Source of the DNA: Pseudothioclava arenosa | GTDB taxonomy: Bacteria; Pseudomonadota; Alphaproteobacteria; Rhodobacterales; Rhodobacteraceae | Direction: 5' to 3' | NCBI RefSeq assembly: GCF_002358085.1 | Contig: NZ_NTJD01000003.1 | Coordinates: 1-64,000, forward strand | DNA: 64,000 nt | Shown here: in pieces, positions 32,986-43,336 of the stretch | Layout: each line of letters begins with the position of its first letter | Numbering within the stretch: position 1 is the first letter of the stretch | Made by a program: the position numbers and the translations under genes | The notes under the pieces: generated by a model | Databases searched by the model: none | What the model saw: only the letters and a program-made list of their open reading frames with translations | Told to the model about the DNA's origin: nothing

Positions 32986-34041
32986 TTACAGCACCCGGTT
33001 CACATGGCCCATCTTGCGGCCCGGCTTCGCCTCGGCCTTGCCGTAAAGATGGATCTGCGTGCGCGGTTGTTTCGCCAGCTCGGGCAGCTGTTCGACATCC
33101 GCGCCGATCAGGTTCAGCATCTCGACATCGGCATAGCGCGCGCCATCGCCCAAGGGCCAGCCCGCCACCGCGCGGATATGCTGCTCGAACTGGTCGACGG
33201 TGCAGCCGGCCTGCGTCCAGTGACCCGAGTTATGCACCCGCGGGGCGATCTCGTTCACCACCAGCCCGGCTTTCGAGACGAACAGCTCCACCCCCATCAC
33301 GCCGACATAATCGAGCGCATTCAGGATCCGCGCGGCGATCAGCACCGCGTCGGTGCGCAGCGCTTCCGGGATGCGCGCGGGCACGGTGGTGGTGTGCAGG
33401 ATGCCGGATTTATGCACGTTCTCGCCGGGGTCGAAACAGGCAACCTCGCCCGAGACACCCCGCGCCGCGATCACCGAGATCTCGGCCGAGAACTCGACAA
33501 AACCTTCGAGGATCGAGGGCGCGCCCGCCATATCGGCCAGCGCCTGGGCGGCGTCTTCGGGCGATTTCAGCCGCGCCTGGCCCTTGCCGTCGTAGCCGAA
33601 ACGGCGGGTCTTGAGGATCGCGGGGCAGCCGATCTCGGCGATCGCCTCTTCCAGATCAATCTCGTCGTCGACGGCGGCGAAGGGCGCGGTGCGCAGGCCC
33701 AGGTCGTTCAGGAACGCCTTTTCCACCAGCCGGTCCTGGCTGACGGCAAGCGCCTTGCGATTGGGGCGGATCGGGCGCAGGCTTTCCAGCAGATCGAGCG
33801 CCGAGGTCGGGATATTCTCGAACTCGTAGGTGATGACATCGACGCCCTCGGCGAAGGCGCGCAGCGCGGCCTCGTCCTCATAGGCGGCGGTCACCACCTT
33901 TTCGGCGACATGGCCGGCGGGTGGCGCGGCACCGGGCTCGAAGATGTGGCATTTGAAGCCCAGCCGCGAGGCCGCGACCGAGAGCATCCGGCCCAACTGG
34001 CCACCGCCCAGAATTCCAATCGTCGCCCCCGGTGCCAGCAT
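32986..34041 (-). CDS. purK: 5-(carboxyamino)imidazole ribonucleotide synthase
   Basis: A 351-residue ATP-grasp enzyme: GATIGILGGGQLGRML at the start, the central TRRFGYDGKGQARL, and GVELFVSKAGLVVNEIAPRVHNSGHWTQ with the metal and ATP ligands. It carboxylates AIR to N5-CAIR using ATP and bicarbonate. The start at 34041 lies 1 base after the purE stop and behind GAGG. In-frame ATGs at 34050 and 34062 overlap purE. Forms the purEK operon. Confidence 0.96.
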   Translation of the reverse strand: MLAPGATIGILGGGQLGRMLSVAASRLGFKCHIFEPGAAPPAGHVAEKVVTAAYEDEAALRAFAEGVDVITYEFENIPTSALDLLESLRPIRPNRKALAVSQDRLVEKAFLNDLGLRTAPFAAVDDEIDLEEAIAEIGCPAILKTRRFGYDGKGQARLKSPEDAAQALADMAGAPSILEGFVEFSAEISVIAARGVSGEVACFDPGENVHKSGILHTTTVPARIPEALRTDAVLIAARILNALDYVGVMGVELFVSKAGLVVNEIAPRVHNSGHWTQAGCTVDQFEQHIRAVAGWPLGDGARYADVEMLNLIGADVEQLPELAKQPRTQIHLYGKAEAKPGRKMGHVNRVL

Positions 34042-34042
34042 C

Positions 34043-34528
34043 TTATTCATCCTCGGGTTCATCGGGGATCGAGGCCGAAAGCGCCTCGCGCCAAGTATCG
34101 AGACGGGCGGCCAGATCGGCGTCGTTCAGCGCCAGGATCCCCGCCGCCATCAGCCCGGCATTGGCCGCACCCGCCGCCCCGATCGCCATGGTCGCGACCG
34201 GGAAGCCCTTGGGCATCTGCACGATCGAATACAGGCTGTCGACGCCCGAAAGCGCACGGGTCTGCACCGGCACGCCGACGACCGGCACGCGGGTTTTCGA
34301 GGCCATCATGCCCGGCAGATGCGCAGCACCCCCGGCGCCCGCGATAATCACCTGCAGGCCACGCTCGGCCGCGGTCTTGCCATAGGCCCAGAGACGGTCG
34401 GGGGTGCGATGCGCCGAGACGATCTTTTTCTCATAGGAAATACCGAGTTCCTCAAGGATCACGGCAGCTTCGCGCATGGTCGGCCAGTCGGACTGGCTGC
34501 CCATGATGATTCCCACTTTCACGCCCAT
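34043..34528 (-). CDS. purE: N5-carboxyaminoimidazole ribonucleotide mutase
   Basis: A 161-residue class I Pur[15 protein letters not shown] (phosphate-binding loop), [22 protein letters not shown] and [15 protein letters not shown]. It turns N5-CAIR into CAIR. The ATG at 34528 is preferred, 6 bases behind GGAAAGGG; a second ATG two codons upstream (34534) directly abuts that site. Translationally linked to purK. Confidence 0.96.
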   Translation of the reverse strand: MGVKVGIIMGSQSDWPTMREAAVILEELGISYEKKIVSAHRTPDRLWAYGKTAAERGLQVIIAGAGGAAHLPGMMASKTRVPVVGVPVQTRALSGVDSLYSIVQMPKGFPVATMAIGAAGAANAGLMAAGILALNDADLAARLDTWREALSASIPDEPEDE

Positions 34529-34597
34529 TCTCATCCCTTTCCGCTGGAGCGCGCACTATAGGCAGAGCGGCCCTCAGGGCAAGCCCCGCAGGCGTTT

Positions 34598-34816
34598 TCA
34601 GGCAATGATATCAGGGGTCAGCAGGTCTTCGATCCGGGCGATCGCGTCCTTGAGCTGAAGCTTCTGCTTCTTGAGGCGGACAAGGCGCAGCTGGTCGGGG
34701 TGGCGCGATTCGATCAGCGCGTGGATCGCCTCGTCCAGATCGCGGTGCTCGCGCACGAGCACTTGCAGTTTCACACGGAGCACCTCTTCCGGGTCCATTT
34801 CGATATGGGCATTCAT
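34598..34816 (-). CDS. YdcH family (DUF465) protein
   Basis: A 72-residue helical protein. VLVREHRDLDEAIHALIESR and RLKKQKLQLKDAIARIE match the DUF465/YdcH hairpin of two helices. The start at 34816 (MNAHIEMDPEEVLR) is preferred to upstream codons, which give unrelated sequence. The function is unknown. It stands alone and is divergent from hsp20. Confidence 0.85.
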   Translation of the reverse strand: MNAHIEMDPEEVLRVKLQVLVREHRDLDEAIHALIESRHPDQLRLVRLKKQKLQLKDAIARIEDLLTPDIIA

Positions 34817-35041
34817 ATCTAGCTTCCGAATTCTGCTGATGAGAGGCGCGACTCGCCCCGCTTTTCTTATCAATACAGCAAAAACAGGGAGTTGCGGGAA
34901 AAATCTTGCCGCTTTCGTGGGGGTGGTCGCGAGGGGGAGCCCCTTGCACAGGGCGGGCGGCGCTCCCATATTCGGTCAAAGGGGTCGCCGATACGCGGGG
35001 CCCTCAACGGGTGCAATGTCGCTTCATCAAGGGCTTGCGAG

Positions 35042-35455
35042 ATGACGAAACTGAATATCGGGGCACATCCCTACCTTCTGGGCTTTGACCAGCTTGAGCG
35101 TCTGGTCGAGCGCACCGCCAAGGCTGGCACGGATGGCTTCCCGCCTTACAATATCGAACAATCGGCTGCGGATGCGTTTCGCATCACGCTCGCGGTGGCG
35201 GGGTTCTCCGAGGATGACCTCGCGATCACGATGGAGGACCGGGCGCTTGTGATCCGGGGCCGCCAGTCCGAGGATCAGGCCAGCCGCGTGTTTCTGCACC
35301 GGGGCATCGCCGCGCGCGCCTTCCAGCGCAGCTTCGTGCTGGCCGAGGGCGTCGAGGTCGCGGGGGCGAGCCTTGAAAACGGGCTCTTGCACATCGAACT
35401 CACGCGCGCGCAGCCCGACCCGGTGGTGCAGACCATCCCGATTGCCAGAAAGTAA
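35042..35455 (+). CDS. Hsp20 family small heat shock protein
   Basis: A 137-residue alpha-crystallin protein. NIEQSAADAFRITLAVAGFS begins the domain, EDRALVIRGRQ is the central strand region, and SLENGLLHIEL the GxL motif. The N-terminal arm holds GFDQLERLVER as in IbpA types, and it ends VVQTIPIARK with an I-x-I-type tail. It keeps unfolding proteins soluble. No clear Shine-Dalgarno precedes the ATG at 35042. The DUF1150 gene follows after 10 bases and is probably co-transcribed. Confidence 0.93.
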   Translation: MTKLNIGAHPYLLGFDQLERLVERTAKAGTDGFPPYNIEQSAADAFRITLAVAGFSEDDLAITMEDRALVIRGRQSEDQASRVFLHRGIAARAFQRSFVLAEGVEVAGASLENGLLHIELTRAQPDPVVQTIPIARK

Positions 35456-35465
35456 GGGGGCCAAG

Positions 35466-35693
35466 ATGGATCACAAATTCGATTTCGGCGCGGAGACGGG
35501 CGACAAGATCGTCTATGTGCGCCCGGTCGCCGTTGCCGACCTGCCCGAAGAAGTGCAGGCCGAGCTGGACGGTGTCGAGACGCTCTATGCGCTGCATGAC
35601 GCCAATGGCGAGCGGCTCGCGCTGGTGCGCGACCGGCGCACGGCCTTCATCCTTGCGCGGCAGAACGACCTTGCGCCGGTGAACGTGCACTGA
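35466..35693 (+). CDS. DUF1150 family protein
   Basis: A 75-residue protein, IVYVRPVAVADLPEEVQAEL, then LYALHDANGERLALVRDRRT and FILARQNDLAPVNVH, matching DUF1150, a family found in alphaproteobacteria next to hsp20. The close link suggests a small helper or regulator of the heat shock protein. AAGGGGG lies before the ATG. It ends 21 bases before a terminator. Confidence 0.87.
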   Translation: MDHKFDFGAETGDKIVYVRPVAVADLPEEVQAELDGVETLYALHDANGERLALVRDRRTAFILARQNDLAPVNVH

Positions 35694-35714
35694 ACGGGCA
35701 TTTGTGACCGGCAC

Positions 35715-35742
35715 AAAGGGCGGCTTGGGGCCGCCCTTTTTC
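35715..35742 (+). terminator. terminator of hsp20-DUF1150
   Basis: AAAGGGCGGC (35715-35724) pairs with GCCGCCCTTT (35730-35739), followed by TTCTTT. Confidence 0.88.
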
Positions 35743-35776
35743 TTTGCCATCGTGATGCGCGGAAAGAGAGGCAAAG

Positions 35777-36748
35777 ATGTTCACACGCTCCGAACTCGAA
35801 GAGGCGCATCGGCTGGTCGGCCGCTTTGTGCCGCCCACGCCCGCGCATGATTGGCCGCTGCTGGCCGAGGCGCTGGGCACCCAGGTCATAGTCAAGCACG
35901 AGAACCACGCCCCCACCGGCGCCTTCAAGGTGCGCGGCGGCGTGACGCTGATGCACTGGCTCAAGCAGGCGCATCCGCGCCTCGAGGGCGTCATCACCGC
36001 GACGCGCGGCAATCACGGCCAAAGCCAGGCCCGCGCCGCCACCGCGCTGGGGCTGCGCGCGAAAATCGTCGTGCCGCATGGCAATTCCACCGAGAAAAAC
36101 GCGGCCATGCGCGCCTATGGCGCCGAGCTGATCGAGCATGGCGCCGATTTCGACGCGGCGCGCCTCGAGGCGATGTGCCTGGCCGAGGCCGAGCCGCTGT
36201 TTCCCGTGCCGCCCTTCCACCGCGAGCTGGTGCGGGGCGTGGCGACCTACGGGCTCGAGCTGTTCCTCGCGCATCCCGACCTCGACGTCGTCTATGTGCC
36301 GGTGGGCTGCGGCTCGGGGATCTGCGGCGTGATCGCGGCGCGCGACGCGCTGGGGCTCAAGACCGAGATCGTCGGCGTCGTCTCCGAAGGTGCTCCGGGC
36401 GTCAAGCTCTCGGTCGAGGCCGGGCGCCTGATCGAGACCGAAACCGCCCGCACTTTCGCCGATGGCGTCGCGGTGCGCGTGCCGGTGCAGGCCGCCTATG
36501 ACATCTATTCCGAAGGCGCGGCCCGGATCGGTGCGGTGTCGGATGCGGAAATCGCCGCCGCGATCCGGCTCTACTACAGCGCCACCCACAACCTCGCCGA
36601 AGGCGCAGGCGCCGCCGCCCTTGCGCTCGCCTTGCAAGAGTGCGACCGCAACCTCGGCCGCAAGGTCGGGCTGATCCTTTCGGGCGGCAATATCGACGCA
36701 CCGCTTTACGCCGAGATCCTCGCCGGGCGGGTGCCGCAACCCGGCTGA
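35777..36748 (+). CDS. threonine dehydratase-like PLP enzyme
   Basis: A 323-residue fold-type II PLP enzyme. The PLP lysine lies in TGAFKVRGG (about 46-54), followed by TRGNHGQSQA (Asn of the asparagine loop) and GCGSGICG, the phosphate loop. No C-terminal ACT domain is present, so it is of the catabolic, unregulated TdcB/EutB type. It would deaminate threonine or serine, or a related hydroxy amino acid such as a hydroxyectoine product. The context, alone between two terminators, does not settle this. Confidence 0.85.
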   Translation: MFTRSELEEAHRLVGRFVPPTPAHDWPLLAEALGTQVIVKHENHAPTGAFKVRGGVTLMHWLKQAHPRLEGVITATRGNHGQSQARAATALGLRAKIVVPHGNSTEKNAAMRAYGAELIEHGADFDAARLEAMCLAEAEPLFPVPPFHRELVRGVATYGLELFLAHPDLDVVYVPVGCGSGICGVIAARDALGLKTEIVGVVSEGAPGVKLSVEAGRLIETETARTFADGVAVRVPVQAAYDIYSEGAARIGAVSDAEIAAAIRLYYSATHNLAEGAGAAALALALQECDRNLGRKVGLILSGGNIDAPLYAEILAGRVPQPG

Positions 36749-36751
36749 TCC

Positions 36752-36800
36752 TTCACTTTGCTGCAAATATCCATGGCCTTGCGGGGGCGGTAATCCTGAC
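36752..36800 (-). repeat. dispersed 3'-end repeat, degenerate copy
   Basis: On the minus strand it reads GGATATTTGCAGCAAAGTGA, close to the GGATATTTTCGGCAAAATGA of copy 5. It lies downstream of the sat-cysC terminator in the sense orientation of that gene. The hairpin part is not recognisable, so the extent is approximate. Confidence 0.4.
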
Positions 36801-36805
36801 GCCCG

Positions 36806-36841
36806 GCAAAAGAAAAACGCCCCGGATCGCTCCGGGGCGTT
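36806..36841 (-). terminator. terminator of sat-cysC
   Basis: On the minus strand AACGCCCCGG (36841-36832) pairs with CCGGGGCGTT (36825-36816), followed by TTTCTTTT. It lies 22 bases behind the stop codon. Confidence 0.88.
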
Positions 36842-36862
36842 CGCAATTCGCGGTCTTCGCGA

Positions 36863-38569
36863 TCAGGCCTTGATCAGGCCCATCGCCTCGAGCTTCAGGA
36901 TCACCTGATGCGCGCAGTGGTCCACGTCGACATCGACCGTGTTCACCACCAACTCGGCGGCGGTCGGCGCCTCGTAGGGGTCCGAGATCCCGGTGAACTC
37001 CTTGATCTTGCCCTCGCGCGCCAGCTTATACAGCCCCTTGCGGTCGCGGCGTTCGCATTCCTCGATCGGGGTCGCGACATGGACCTCGACAAAGGCGCCA
37101 TAGGCCTCGGCCATCTCGCGCACGGCGCGGCGGGTGGCGGTGTAGGGCGCGATTGGCGCACAGATCGCGATACCGCCGTTCTTGGTGATCTCGCTCGCCA
37201 CATAGCCGATGCGCTTGATGTTGATGTCGCGGTGCTCCTTCGAGAAGCCCAGCTCCGACGAGAGGTGTTTGCGCACCACGTCGCCATCCAGAAGCGTCAC
37301 CGGACGACCGCCCATCTCCATCAGCTTGACCATGAGCGCGTTGGCGATGGTCGACTTGCCCGAGCCCGACAGGCCGGTGAAGAACACGGTGAAGCCCTGC
37401 TTCGAGCGCGGCGGCGAGGTGCGGCGCAGCTCGGTCACCACCTCGGGGAACGAGAACCACTCCGGAATGTCGAGCCCTTCGCGCAGGCGGCGGCGCAGTT
37501 CGGTGCCCGAGATGTCGAGGACCGTCGAGCCCTCGGGAACCTCGTTCGCGGGGTAATACTGGGCCTTCTCCTGCACATAGACCATGTGCTTGAAGTCGAC
37601 CATGGTGACGCCGATTTCCTCTTCGTGCTCCTTGAACAGCTCCTGCGCATCGTAGGGGCCGTAGAAGTCCTTGCCTTCCGAGTTCTTGCCGGGGCCGGCG
37701 TGGTCGCGGCCGACGATGAAATGCGTAACGCCGTGGTTGGCGCGGATCAGCCCGTGCCAGACCGCCTCGCGCGGGCCCGCCATGCGCATCGCCAGGTTCA
37801 GGAGCGACATGGTCGTGGTTGATTGCGGGTATTTATCGAGCACCGCTTCGTAGCAGCGCACGCGGGTGAAGTGATCGACGTCGCCCGGCTTGGTCATGCC
37901 CACGACCGGATGGATCAGCAGGTTCGCCTCGGCCTCTTTCGCGGCGCGGAAGGTCAGCTCCTGATGCGCGCGGTGCAGCGGGTTGCGGGTCTGGAAGGCG
38001 ACAATCTTGCGCCAGCCCAGCTTGCGGAAATAGGCGCGCAGTTCGTTCGGCGTGTCGCGGCGGCCCTTGAAGTCGTAATGGACGGGCTGCTGGATGCCGA
38101 TGATCGGGCCGCCCAGATAGACATTGCCCGCGGTGTTGTGCAGGTAGTTCACCGCCGGGTGGGCGAGGTCATCGGCACCAAAGACCTTCTCGGCTTCGCG
38201 CGCCTTGTTCGGCACCCATTTGTCGGAGACCGAGAGGATCGCCAGGATCACGCCTTCCTGGTCGCGCAGCGCGATGTCCTGGCCGGGCTCGATGGTCTCG
38301 GCGAATTTCTCGTTCACGTCGAGGGTGATCGGCATCGGCCAGAGCGCGCCATTGGCGAGGCGCATGTTCTCGACCACGCCGTTATAATCCTCTTCCGAGA
38401 GGAAGCCTTTGAGCGGGTTGAAGCCGCCGTTCATCAGCAGCTCGAGGTCGCAGATCTGGCGCGGCGTCAGATCCCAGGACGGCAGGTTGCCCGCCTCTTC
38501 CTTGAGCTTCTGCGCGGATTCATAGGAAACATACAGCTCCGGGACCGGAGCGAGGGGGGACTGCGGCAT
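36863..38569 (-). CDS. bifunctional sulfate adenylyltransferase/adenylylsulfate kinase
   Basis: A 568-residue fusion. The N-terminal ATP sulfurylase (Sat type, about 1-385) has QTRNPLHRAH (about 192-201) and GRDHAGPGKN. The C-terminal APS kinase (CysC type, about 390-568) has the P-loop GLSGSGKST (about 399-407) and DGDVVRKHLSSELGFS. It activates sulfate to APS and then PAPS in the cytosol for cysteine synthesis or sulfation. This homomeric Sat replaces the CysDN enzyme; no cysD, cysN or cysH lies nearby. The ATG at 38569 is chosen by comparison with family starts (PELYVSYESAQKL); an ATG at 38602 adds 11 residues. Confidence 0.95.
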   Translation of the reverse strand: MPQSPLAPVPELYVSYESAQKLKEEAGNLPSWDLTPRQICDLELLMNGGFNPLKGFLSEEDYNGVVENMRLANGALWPMPITLDVNEKFAETIEPGQDIALRDQEGVILAILSVSDKWVPNKAREAEKVFGADDLAHPAVNYLHNTAGNVYLGGPIIGIQQPVHYDFKGRRDTPNELRAYFRKLGWRKIVAFQTRNPLHRAHQELTFRAAKEAEANLLIHPVVGMTKPGDVDHFTRVRCYEAVLDKYPQSTTTMSLLNLAMRMAGPREAVWHGLIRANHGVTHFIVGRDHAGPGKNSEGKDFYGPYDAQELFKEHEEEIGVTMVDFKHMVYVQEKAQYYPANEVPEGSTVLDISGTELRRRLREGLDIPEWFSFPEVVTELRRTSPPRSKQGFTVFFTGLSGSGKSTIANALMVKLMEMGGRPVTLLDGDVVRKHLSSELGFSKEHRDINIKRIGYVASEITKNGGIAICAPIAPYTATRRAVREMAEAYGAFVEVHVATPIEECERRDRKGLYKLAREGKIKEFTGISDPYEAPTAAELVVNTVDVDVDHCAHQVILKLEAMGLIKA

Positions 38570-38801
38570 CTGGGATCCTGCCTCTGACTTCACTGATTGC
38601 ATGGAGCGGCGCCGTAGCGCGGGCTGCCCTGCGCTTAACGCGGAGGGCAGGGCGAATTCAAGCCGAAGCGGTAATCCTTAATAAAAAAAGGCAGAATCCC
38701 GGGCAAATTCTTGCCGAGAAGGAGAAATGCTGCAGTTGCACAGTGGCGAAACGAAAACGGCGCCCCTTCGGGCTCCGTTCTGGGAAATCCGTGTCGCGGG
38801 A

Positions 38802-39905
<1,104 letters not shown>

Positions 39906-39907
39906 TC

Positions 39908-40408
39908 ATGGCCAGCACCAAGCTTGACGAAATCGACCGCAAGATTTTGGCCGAGCTGCAGGCGGATGGCCGGATGACCAACGTCGAGCTGGCCAAACGC
40001 GTTGGCATTTCCGCGCCGCCCTGCCTGCGCCGCGTGCGCACGCTGGAAGAGGCTGGCTACATTCGTGGCTACCACGCCGATGTGAACCCCCGCGAGCTGG
40101 GATTCGAGGTGCAGGTTTTCGCGATGGTGCGGCTGCACAGCCAGGCCGAATCCGACCTGAGCGCCTTTGAGCAGCGTTGCCGCGACTGGCCCCTGGTGCG
40201 CGAGTGCCACATGCTGAACGGCGAGATCGACTTCGTGCTGAAATGCGCCGCGCCGGACCTGAGCACATTCCAGAGCTTCCTGACCGGGCAGCTGACCGCC
40301 GCCGACAACGTGGCGAGCGTGAAGACGAGCCTGGTGATCCGCTGCGCGAAGGATGAGCCGGGCGTGCCGTTTGACGTGCTCGAAGACCGGCTGGCGAAGC
40401 TCGCCTGA
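39908..40408 (+). CDS. Lrp/AsnC family transcriptional regulator
   Basis: A 166-residue protein. The winged HTH at the start reads LDEIDRKILAELQADGRMTN and VELAKRVGISAPPCLRRVR. The RAM/AsnC ligand-binding domain follows (GYHADVNPRELGFEV, ECHMLNGEIDFVLKC). Such proteins form octamers and sense amino acids. The ATG at 39908 is chosen, behind GAGGAAAGG; an ATG two codons upstream abuts that site. Targets are unknown; trxB, divergent from it, is the obvious candidate. Confidence 0.92.
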   Translation: MASTKLDEIDRKILAELQADGRMTNVELAKRVGISAPPCLRRVRTLEEAGYIRGYHADVNPRELGFEVQVFAMVRLHSQAESDLSAFEQRCRDWPLVRECHMLNGEIDFVLKCAAPDLSTFQSFLTGQLTAADNVASVKTSLVIRCAKDEPGVPFDVLEDRLAKLA

Positions 40409-40427
40409 GATCCGCGCGACACGAAAA

Positions 40428-40496
40428 AAGGGGGCTCCCGCCCCCTCTCTCCTGCGGAAATTCACCCCGCGGGATATTTTCGGCAAAATGAAAGCG
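40428..40496 (+). repeat. dispersed 3'-end repeat, copy 5, including a terminator hairpin
   Basis: AAAGGGGGCTCCCGCCCCCT hairpin, then AATTCACCCCGCGGGATATT and TTCGGCAAAATGAAAGC. It lies 19 bases behind the regulator stop codon, in the sense orientation. The core GGATATTTTC differs from the GGAGTATTTT of copies 1-4. It also lies between two convergent genes (rpoH ends at 40501). Confidence 0.72.
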
Positions 40497-40500
40497 CCGG

Positions 40501-41400
40501 TCAGGCCGGGATCTTCATGCCCTTGTCGCGGGCAAGGTCGCGCATCTTGTCCTGGAGTTTTTCGAAGGCGCGGACCTCGATCTGGCGAATGCGTTCGCGC
40601 GAGACGCCGTATTGTTCCGAGAGCTCCTCGAGCGTGACAGGGTCGTCGCGCAGGCGGCGCTGCATCAGGATGTCTTTTTCGCGATCGTTGAGCACATCCA
40701 TCGCCGCCATCAGCATTTCGCGGCGTGTCTGCAGTTCGTCCTGCTCAGCATAGGCCTCGGCCTGATCGGCATCCTCGTCCTCAAGCCAGTCCTGCCATTG
40801 CGCCGAGGAATCGCCATCTGAGGCGCCAACCTGCGCATTGAGCGAGGCGTCACCCCCCGACAGGCGCCGGTTCATCGCGATCACCTCGTCTTCGGAGACG
40901 TTCAGGTCGGTCGCGATCTGGCGCACGTTCTCGGGGCGCATGTCGCCCTCTTCGTAGGCGCCGATCTTGGCCTTGGCCTTGCGCAGGTTGAAGAAGAGCT
41001 TCTTCTGCGCCGAGGTGGTGCCGAGTTTCACCAGCGACCAGGAGCGCAGGATGTATTCCTGGATCGCGGCGCGGATCCACCACATCGCGTAGGTCGCGAG
41101 GCGGAAGCCCTTTTCCGGGTCAAAGCGTTTCACCGCCTGCATAAGGCCAACATTGGCCTCCGAGATGACCTCGGCCTGCGGCAGTCCGTAGCCGCGATAG
41201 CCCATGGCGATCTTGGCCGCGAGGCGCAGGTGCGAGGTGACCAGCCTGTGGGCCGCGTCGGTGTCCTGATGGTCGGCCCAACGCTTGGCCAGCATGTATT
41301 CCTCTTCCGGTTCCAGAAGCGGAAACTTGCGGATTTCCTGCATGTAGCGGTTTAAGCCCTGTTCGGGGCTGGGCGCTGGCAGGTTGGCGTAATTCGACAT
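40501..41400 (-). CDS. rpoH: RNA polymerase sigma-32 factor
   Basis: A 299-residue group 3 sigma factor. Region 2 reads FRLATYAMWWIRAAIQEYIL. The RpoH box QKKLFFNLR, specific to heat shock sigmas, is at about 131-139. Region 4 ends in GVSRERIRQIEVRAFEKLQ. An acidic insert (WQDWLEDEDADQAEAYAEQD) lies between regions 3 and 4. It directs transcription of heat shock genes, and clpA, groESL and hsp20 in this window are plausible targets. Some relatives carry two RpoH copies, but this window shows only one. Confidence 0.97.
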   Translation of the reverse strand: MSNYANLPAPSPEQGLNRYMQEIRKFPLLEPEEEYMLAKRWADHQDTDAAHRLVTSHLRLAAKIAMGYRGYGLPQAEVISEANVGLMQAVKRFDPEKGFRLATYAMWWIRAAIQEYILRSWSLVKLGTTSAQKKLFFNLRKAKAKIGAYEEGDMRPENVRQIATDLNVSEDEVIAMNRRLSGGDASLNAQVGASDGDSSAQWQDWLEDEDADQAEAYAEQDELQTRREMLMAAMDVLNDREKDILMQRRLRDDPVTLEELSEQYGVSRERIRQIEVRAFEKLQDKMRDLARDKGMKIPA

Positions 41401-41575
41401 TCAGACCTCTCTCCCTTGCGAGGACATCGTAACATGGGGCAGGGACATCGGGTTTTCAAGCGCCCATCCCTTTCAGGCGCAGGTCCGACAGCCCGGCTAG
41501 CACAGGGATCTGAACGAAAAATGAAAGGGTTTCCGGCGCGACTCAAGGCCGGTTAACGCGGATTTGAACGGTGTT

Positions 41576-42616
41576 TCAGCCCTCGGCGCCCGCGCGCAGG
41601 ACGTCAAGGAGCGCCTCCATGTCGGCGGGAAGGGGCGAGGAAAACGACAGTTCCTCGCCGCTGACGGGGTGAATGAAGCCCAGCGTCGCGGCATGCAGCG
41701 CCTGGCGCGGGAAGGCCGAGGCGGCCTCGCTCGCGGTCTCGCCGATCACCTTCGCGGGCAGCTTGCGCTTGCCGCCATAGGTCGGGTCGCCGATCAGCCC
41801 GTGGCCGCAATGGGCCAGGTGCACGCGGATCTGGTGCGTGCGCCCGGTTTCCAGCCAGCAATCGATCAGGGCTGCGGCACCGGCGAAATCCTCGACCACG
41901 CGGGCGCGGGTGACGGCATGGCGCCCACCGTGGAACAGCACCGCCTGCCGCTGCCGGTCGGTTTTATGGCGCGCGAGTTGCGAGGTGACCTTGAGCACAT
42001 TGCCGGGCTCAAAGCTCACCCCCTTGGTGCCGCGCAGGCGCGGGTCGGCGGCGTCAGGTGTGCCGTGGCAGATGGCGAGGTAATGGCGGTGGACGCTGTG
42101 GCGCTCGAATTGCTCGGCCAGCCCGTGATGGGCGCGGTCGGATTTCGCGACCACCAGGAGCCCCGAGGTATCCTTGTCGATGCGGTGCACGATGCCCGGG
42201 CGGGCGTCGCCGCCGATGCCGGACAGGTTGCCGCCGAAATGATGCAAGAGCGCGTTGACCAGCGTGCCATCCTCCGAGCCGGGCGCCGGATGCACGACCA
42301 TCCCCGCGGGCTTGTCGATCACGATCAGGTCTTCGTCTTCCCAGAGCACGTTCAGCGGGATGTCCTGTGCCTGCGTCTCGACCGGGCGCGGGGGCTCCAG
42401 CGCGATCTCGAAGACATCGCCTTCGCTGACCCGGGCCTTCTGGTCGGTGACGGGCTGGCCATCGCGGCACACGGCGCCGTCGGCGATCAGCTTGGTCAGC
42501 CGAGACCGCGAAAGGGCCGCTTCCTCTGGCACAAGCTCGGCCAAGGCTTTATCAAGGCGGGCAGGCGGGTTTTCCCCGATCACCACGCGAAGGATGCGCT
42601 CTTCCATGTCCGACAT
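41576..42616 (-). CDS. rluD: RluA/RluD family 23S rRNA pseudouridine synthase
   Basis: A 346-residue enzyme. An N-terminal S4 RNA-binding domain (about 10-75, [14 protein letters not shown]) is followed by the catalytic domain with [17 protein letters not shown], whose Asp in RxDxxT is the catalytic one, and [20 protein letters not shown]. RluD makes pseudouridines in helix 69 of 23S rRNA, though RluA or RluC specificity is possible. The ATG at 42616 sits behind GGAAGG. Its start overlaps head-to-head with the start of the gene on the other strand. Confidence 0.93.
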   Translation of the reverse strand: MSDMEERILRVVIGENPPARLDKALAELVPEEAALSRSRLTKLIADGAVCRDGQPVTDQKARVSEGDVFEIALEPPRPVETQAQDIPLNVLWEDEDLIVIDKPAGMVVHPAPGSEDGTLVNALLHHFGGNLSGIGGDARPGIVHRIDKDTSGLLVVAKSDRAHHGLAEQFERHSVHRHYLAICHGTPDAADPRLRGTKGVSFEPGNVLKVTSQLARHKTDRQRQAVLFHGGRHAVTRARVVEDFAGAAALIDCWLETGRTHQIRVHLAHCGHGLIGDPTYGGKRKLPAKVIGETASEAASAFPRQALHAATLGFIHPVSGEELSFSSPLPADMEALLDVLRAGAEG

Positions 42617-42908
42617 GCTGCCTTCCGATCCGGCCCCGCTGCCCGAGATCCGTTTTCTCAAGATATTGGTCAGCTTGCTGACCGCGACGATGATTGCGGG
42701 CCTTGTAGCGATTGTGACGCTGCTTGTCATCCGCCTGCCGGGGCAAGCGCCGATGCCCGAGCTGCCGCCCACGATTTCCTTGCCCGAGGGCGCCTCGGTC
42801 GAGGCAATCACCTTCGCGCGCGAGTTCACGCTGGTAGTGACCGAGGCCGGCGTGGTTCTGGTCTATCGCCCCGACGGGACGCTGGCGCAAGAGCTGGCGC
42901 TCGAATGA
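42606..42908 (+). CDS. small inner membrane protein (DUF6476-like)
   Basis: A 100-residue protein with one membrane helix ([20 protein letters not shown], about 17-36). The C-terminal part, [20 protein letters not shown] and [13 protein letters not shown], is likely periplasmic. Its first codons overlap the rluD start on the other strand by 11 bases, so the two 5' ends are antisense to each other. An ATG three codons later (42615) would shorten this to 2 bases. Its stop overlaps the NUDIX gene start (ATGA). Function unknown. Confidence 0.72.
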   Translation: MSDMLPSDPAPLPEIRFLKILVSLLTATMIAGLVAIVTLLVIRLPGQAPMPELPPTISLPEGASVEAITFAREFTLVVTEAGVVLVYRPDGTLAQELALE

Positions 42909-43330
42909 GCGGGCCGGTTCCGCGGCTGGGCGTTTTGGCGGTGGTGCTGCGCGGCTCCGAGGTGCTGCTGGTGCGCCGTGCCAATCCGCCCGATGCCGGG
43001 CTTTGGGGCTATCCTGGTGGCAAGGTCGAATGGGGCGAGACGGTCGAGGCGGCGGCCTTGCGCGAATTGCACGAGGAAACCGGCATTCGGGCCGAGGCAG
43101 GACCAGTGCTGGGGCAAACCGATGCGATCAGCCGCGACGCCGGCGGAGCGGTGCAGTTTCACTACCATCTTGTCGCCGTCGCCTGTCGCTATCTGGGCGG
43201 CTCGCCTGAGGCGGACGACGATGCGCTGGCGGCGGAGTGGGTGGCGCAGGCCGATGTGCTGGCCCGGCGCCTGCCGATGAGCGCGCGCGTCGAAGAGGTT
43301 CTCGCGCGCGCCCTTGCTCAGACGGGCTGA
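42905..43330 (+). CDS. NUDIX hydrolase
   Basis: A 141-residue protein with a complete NUDIX box, [20 protein letters not shown] followed by TGI (about 39-61). [20 protein letters not shown] and WGYPGG lead into it. It would split a nucleoside diphosphate derivative, perhaps an ADP-ribose or oxidised nucleotide, but the substrate cannot be told. It is coupled to the membrane protein gene in front (ATGA) and converges on ubiK with only 6 bases between the stops. Confidence 0.9.
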   Translation: MSGPVPRLGVLAVVLRGSEVLLVRRANPPDAGLWGYPGGKVEWGETVEAAALRELHEETGIRAEAGPVLGQTDAISRDAGGAVQFHYHLVAVACRYLGGSPEADDDALAAEWVAQADVLARRLPMSARVEEVLARALAQTG

Positions 43331-43336
43331 GCGCGC

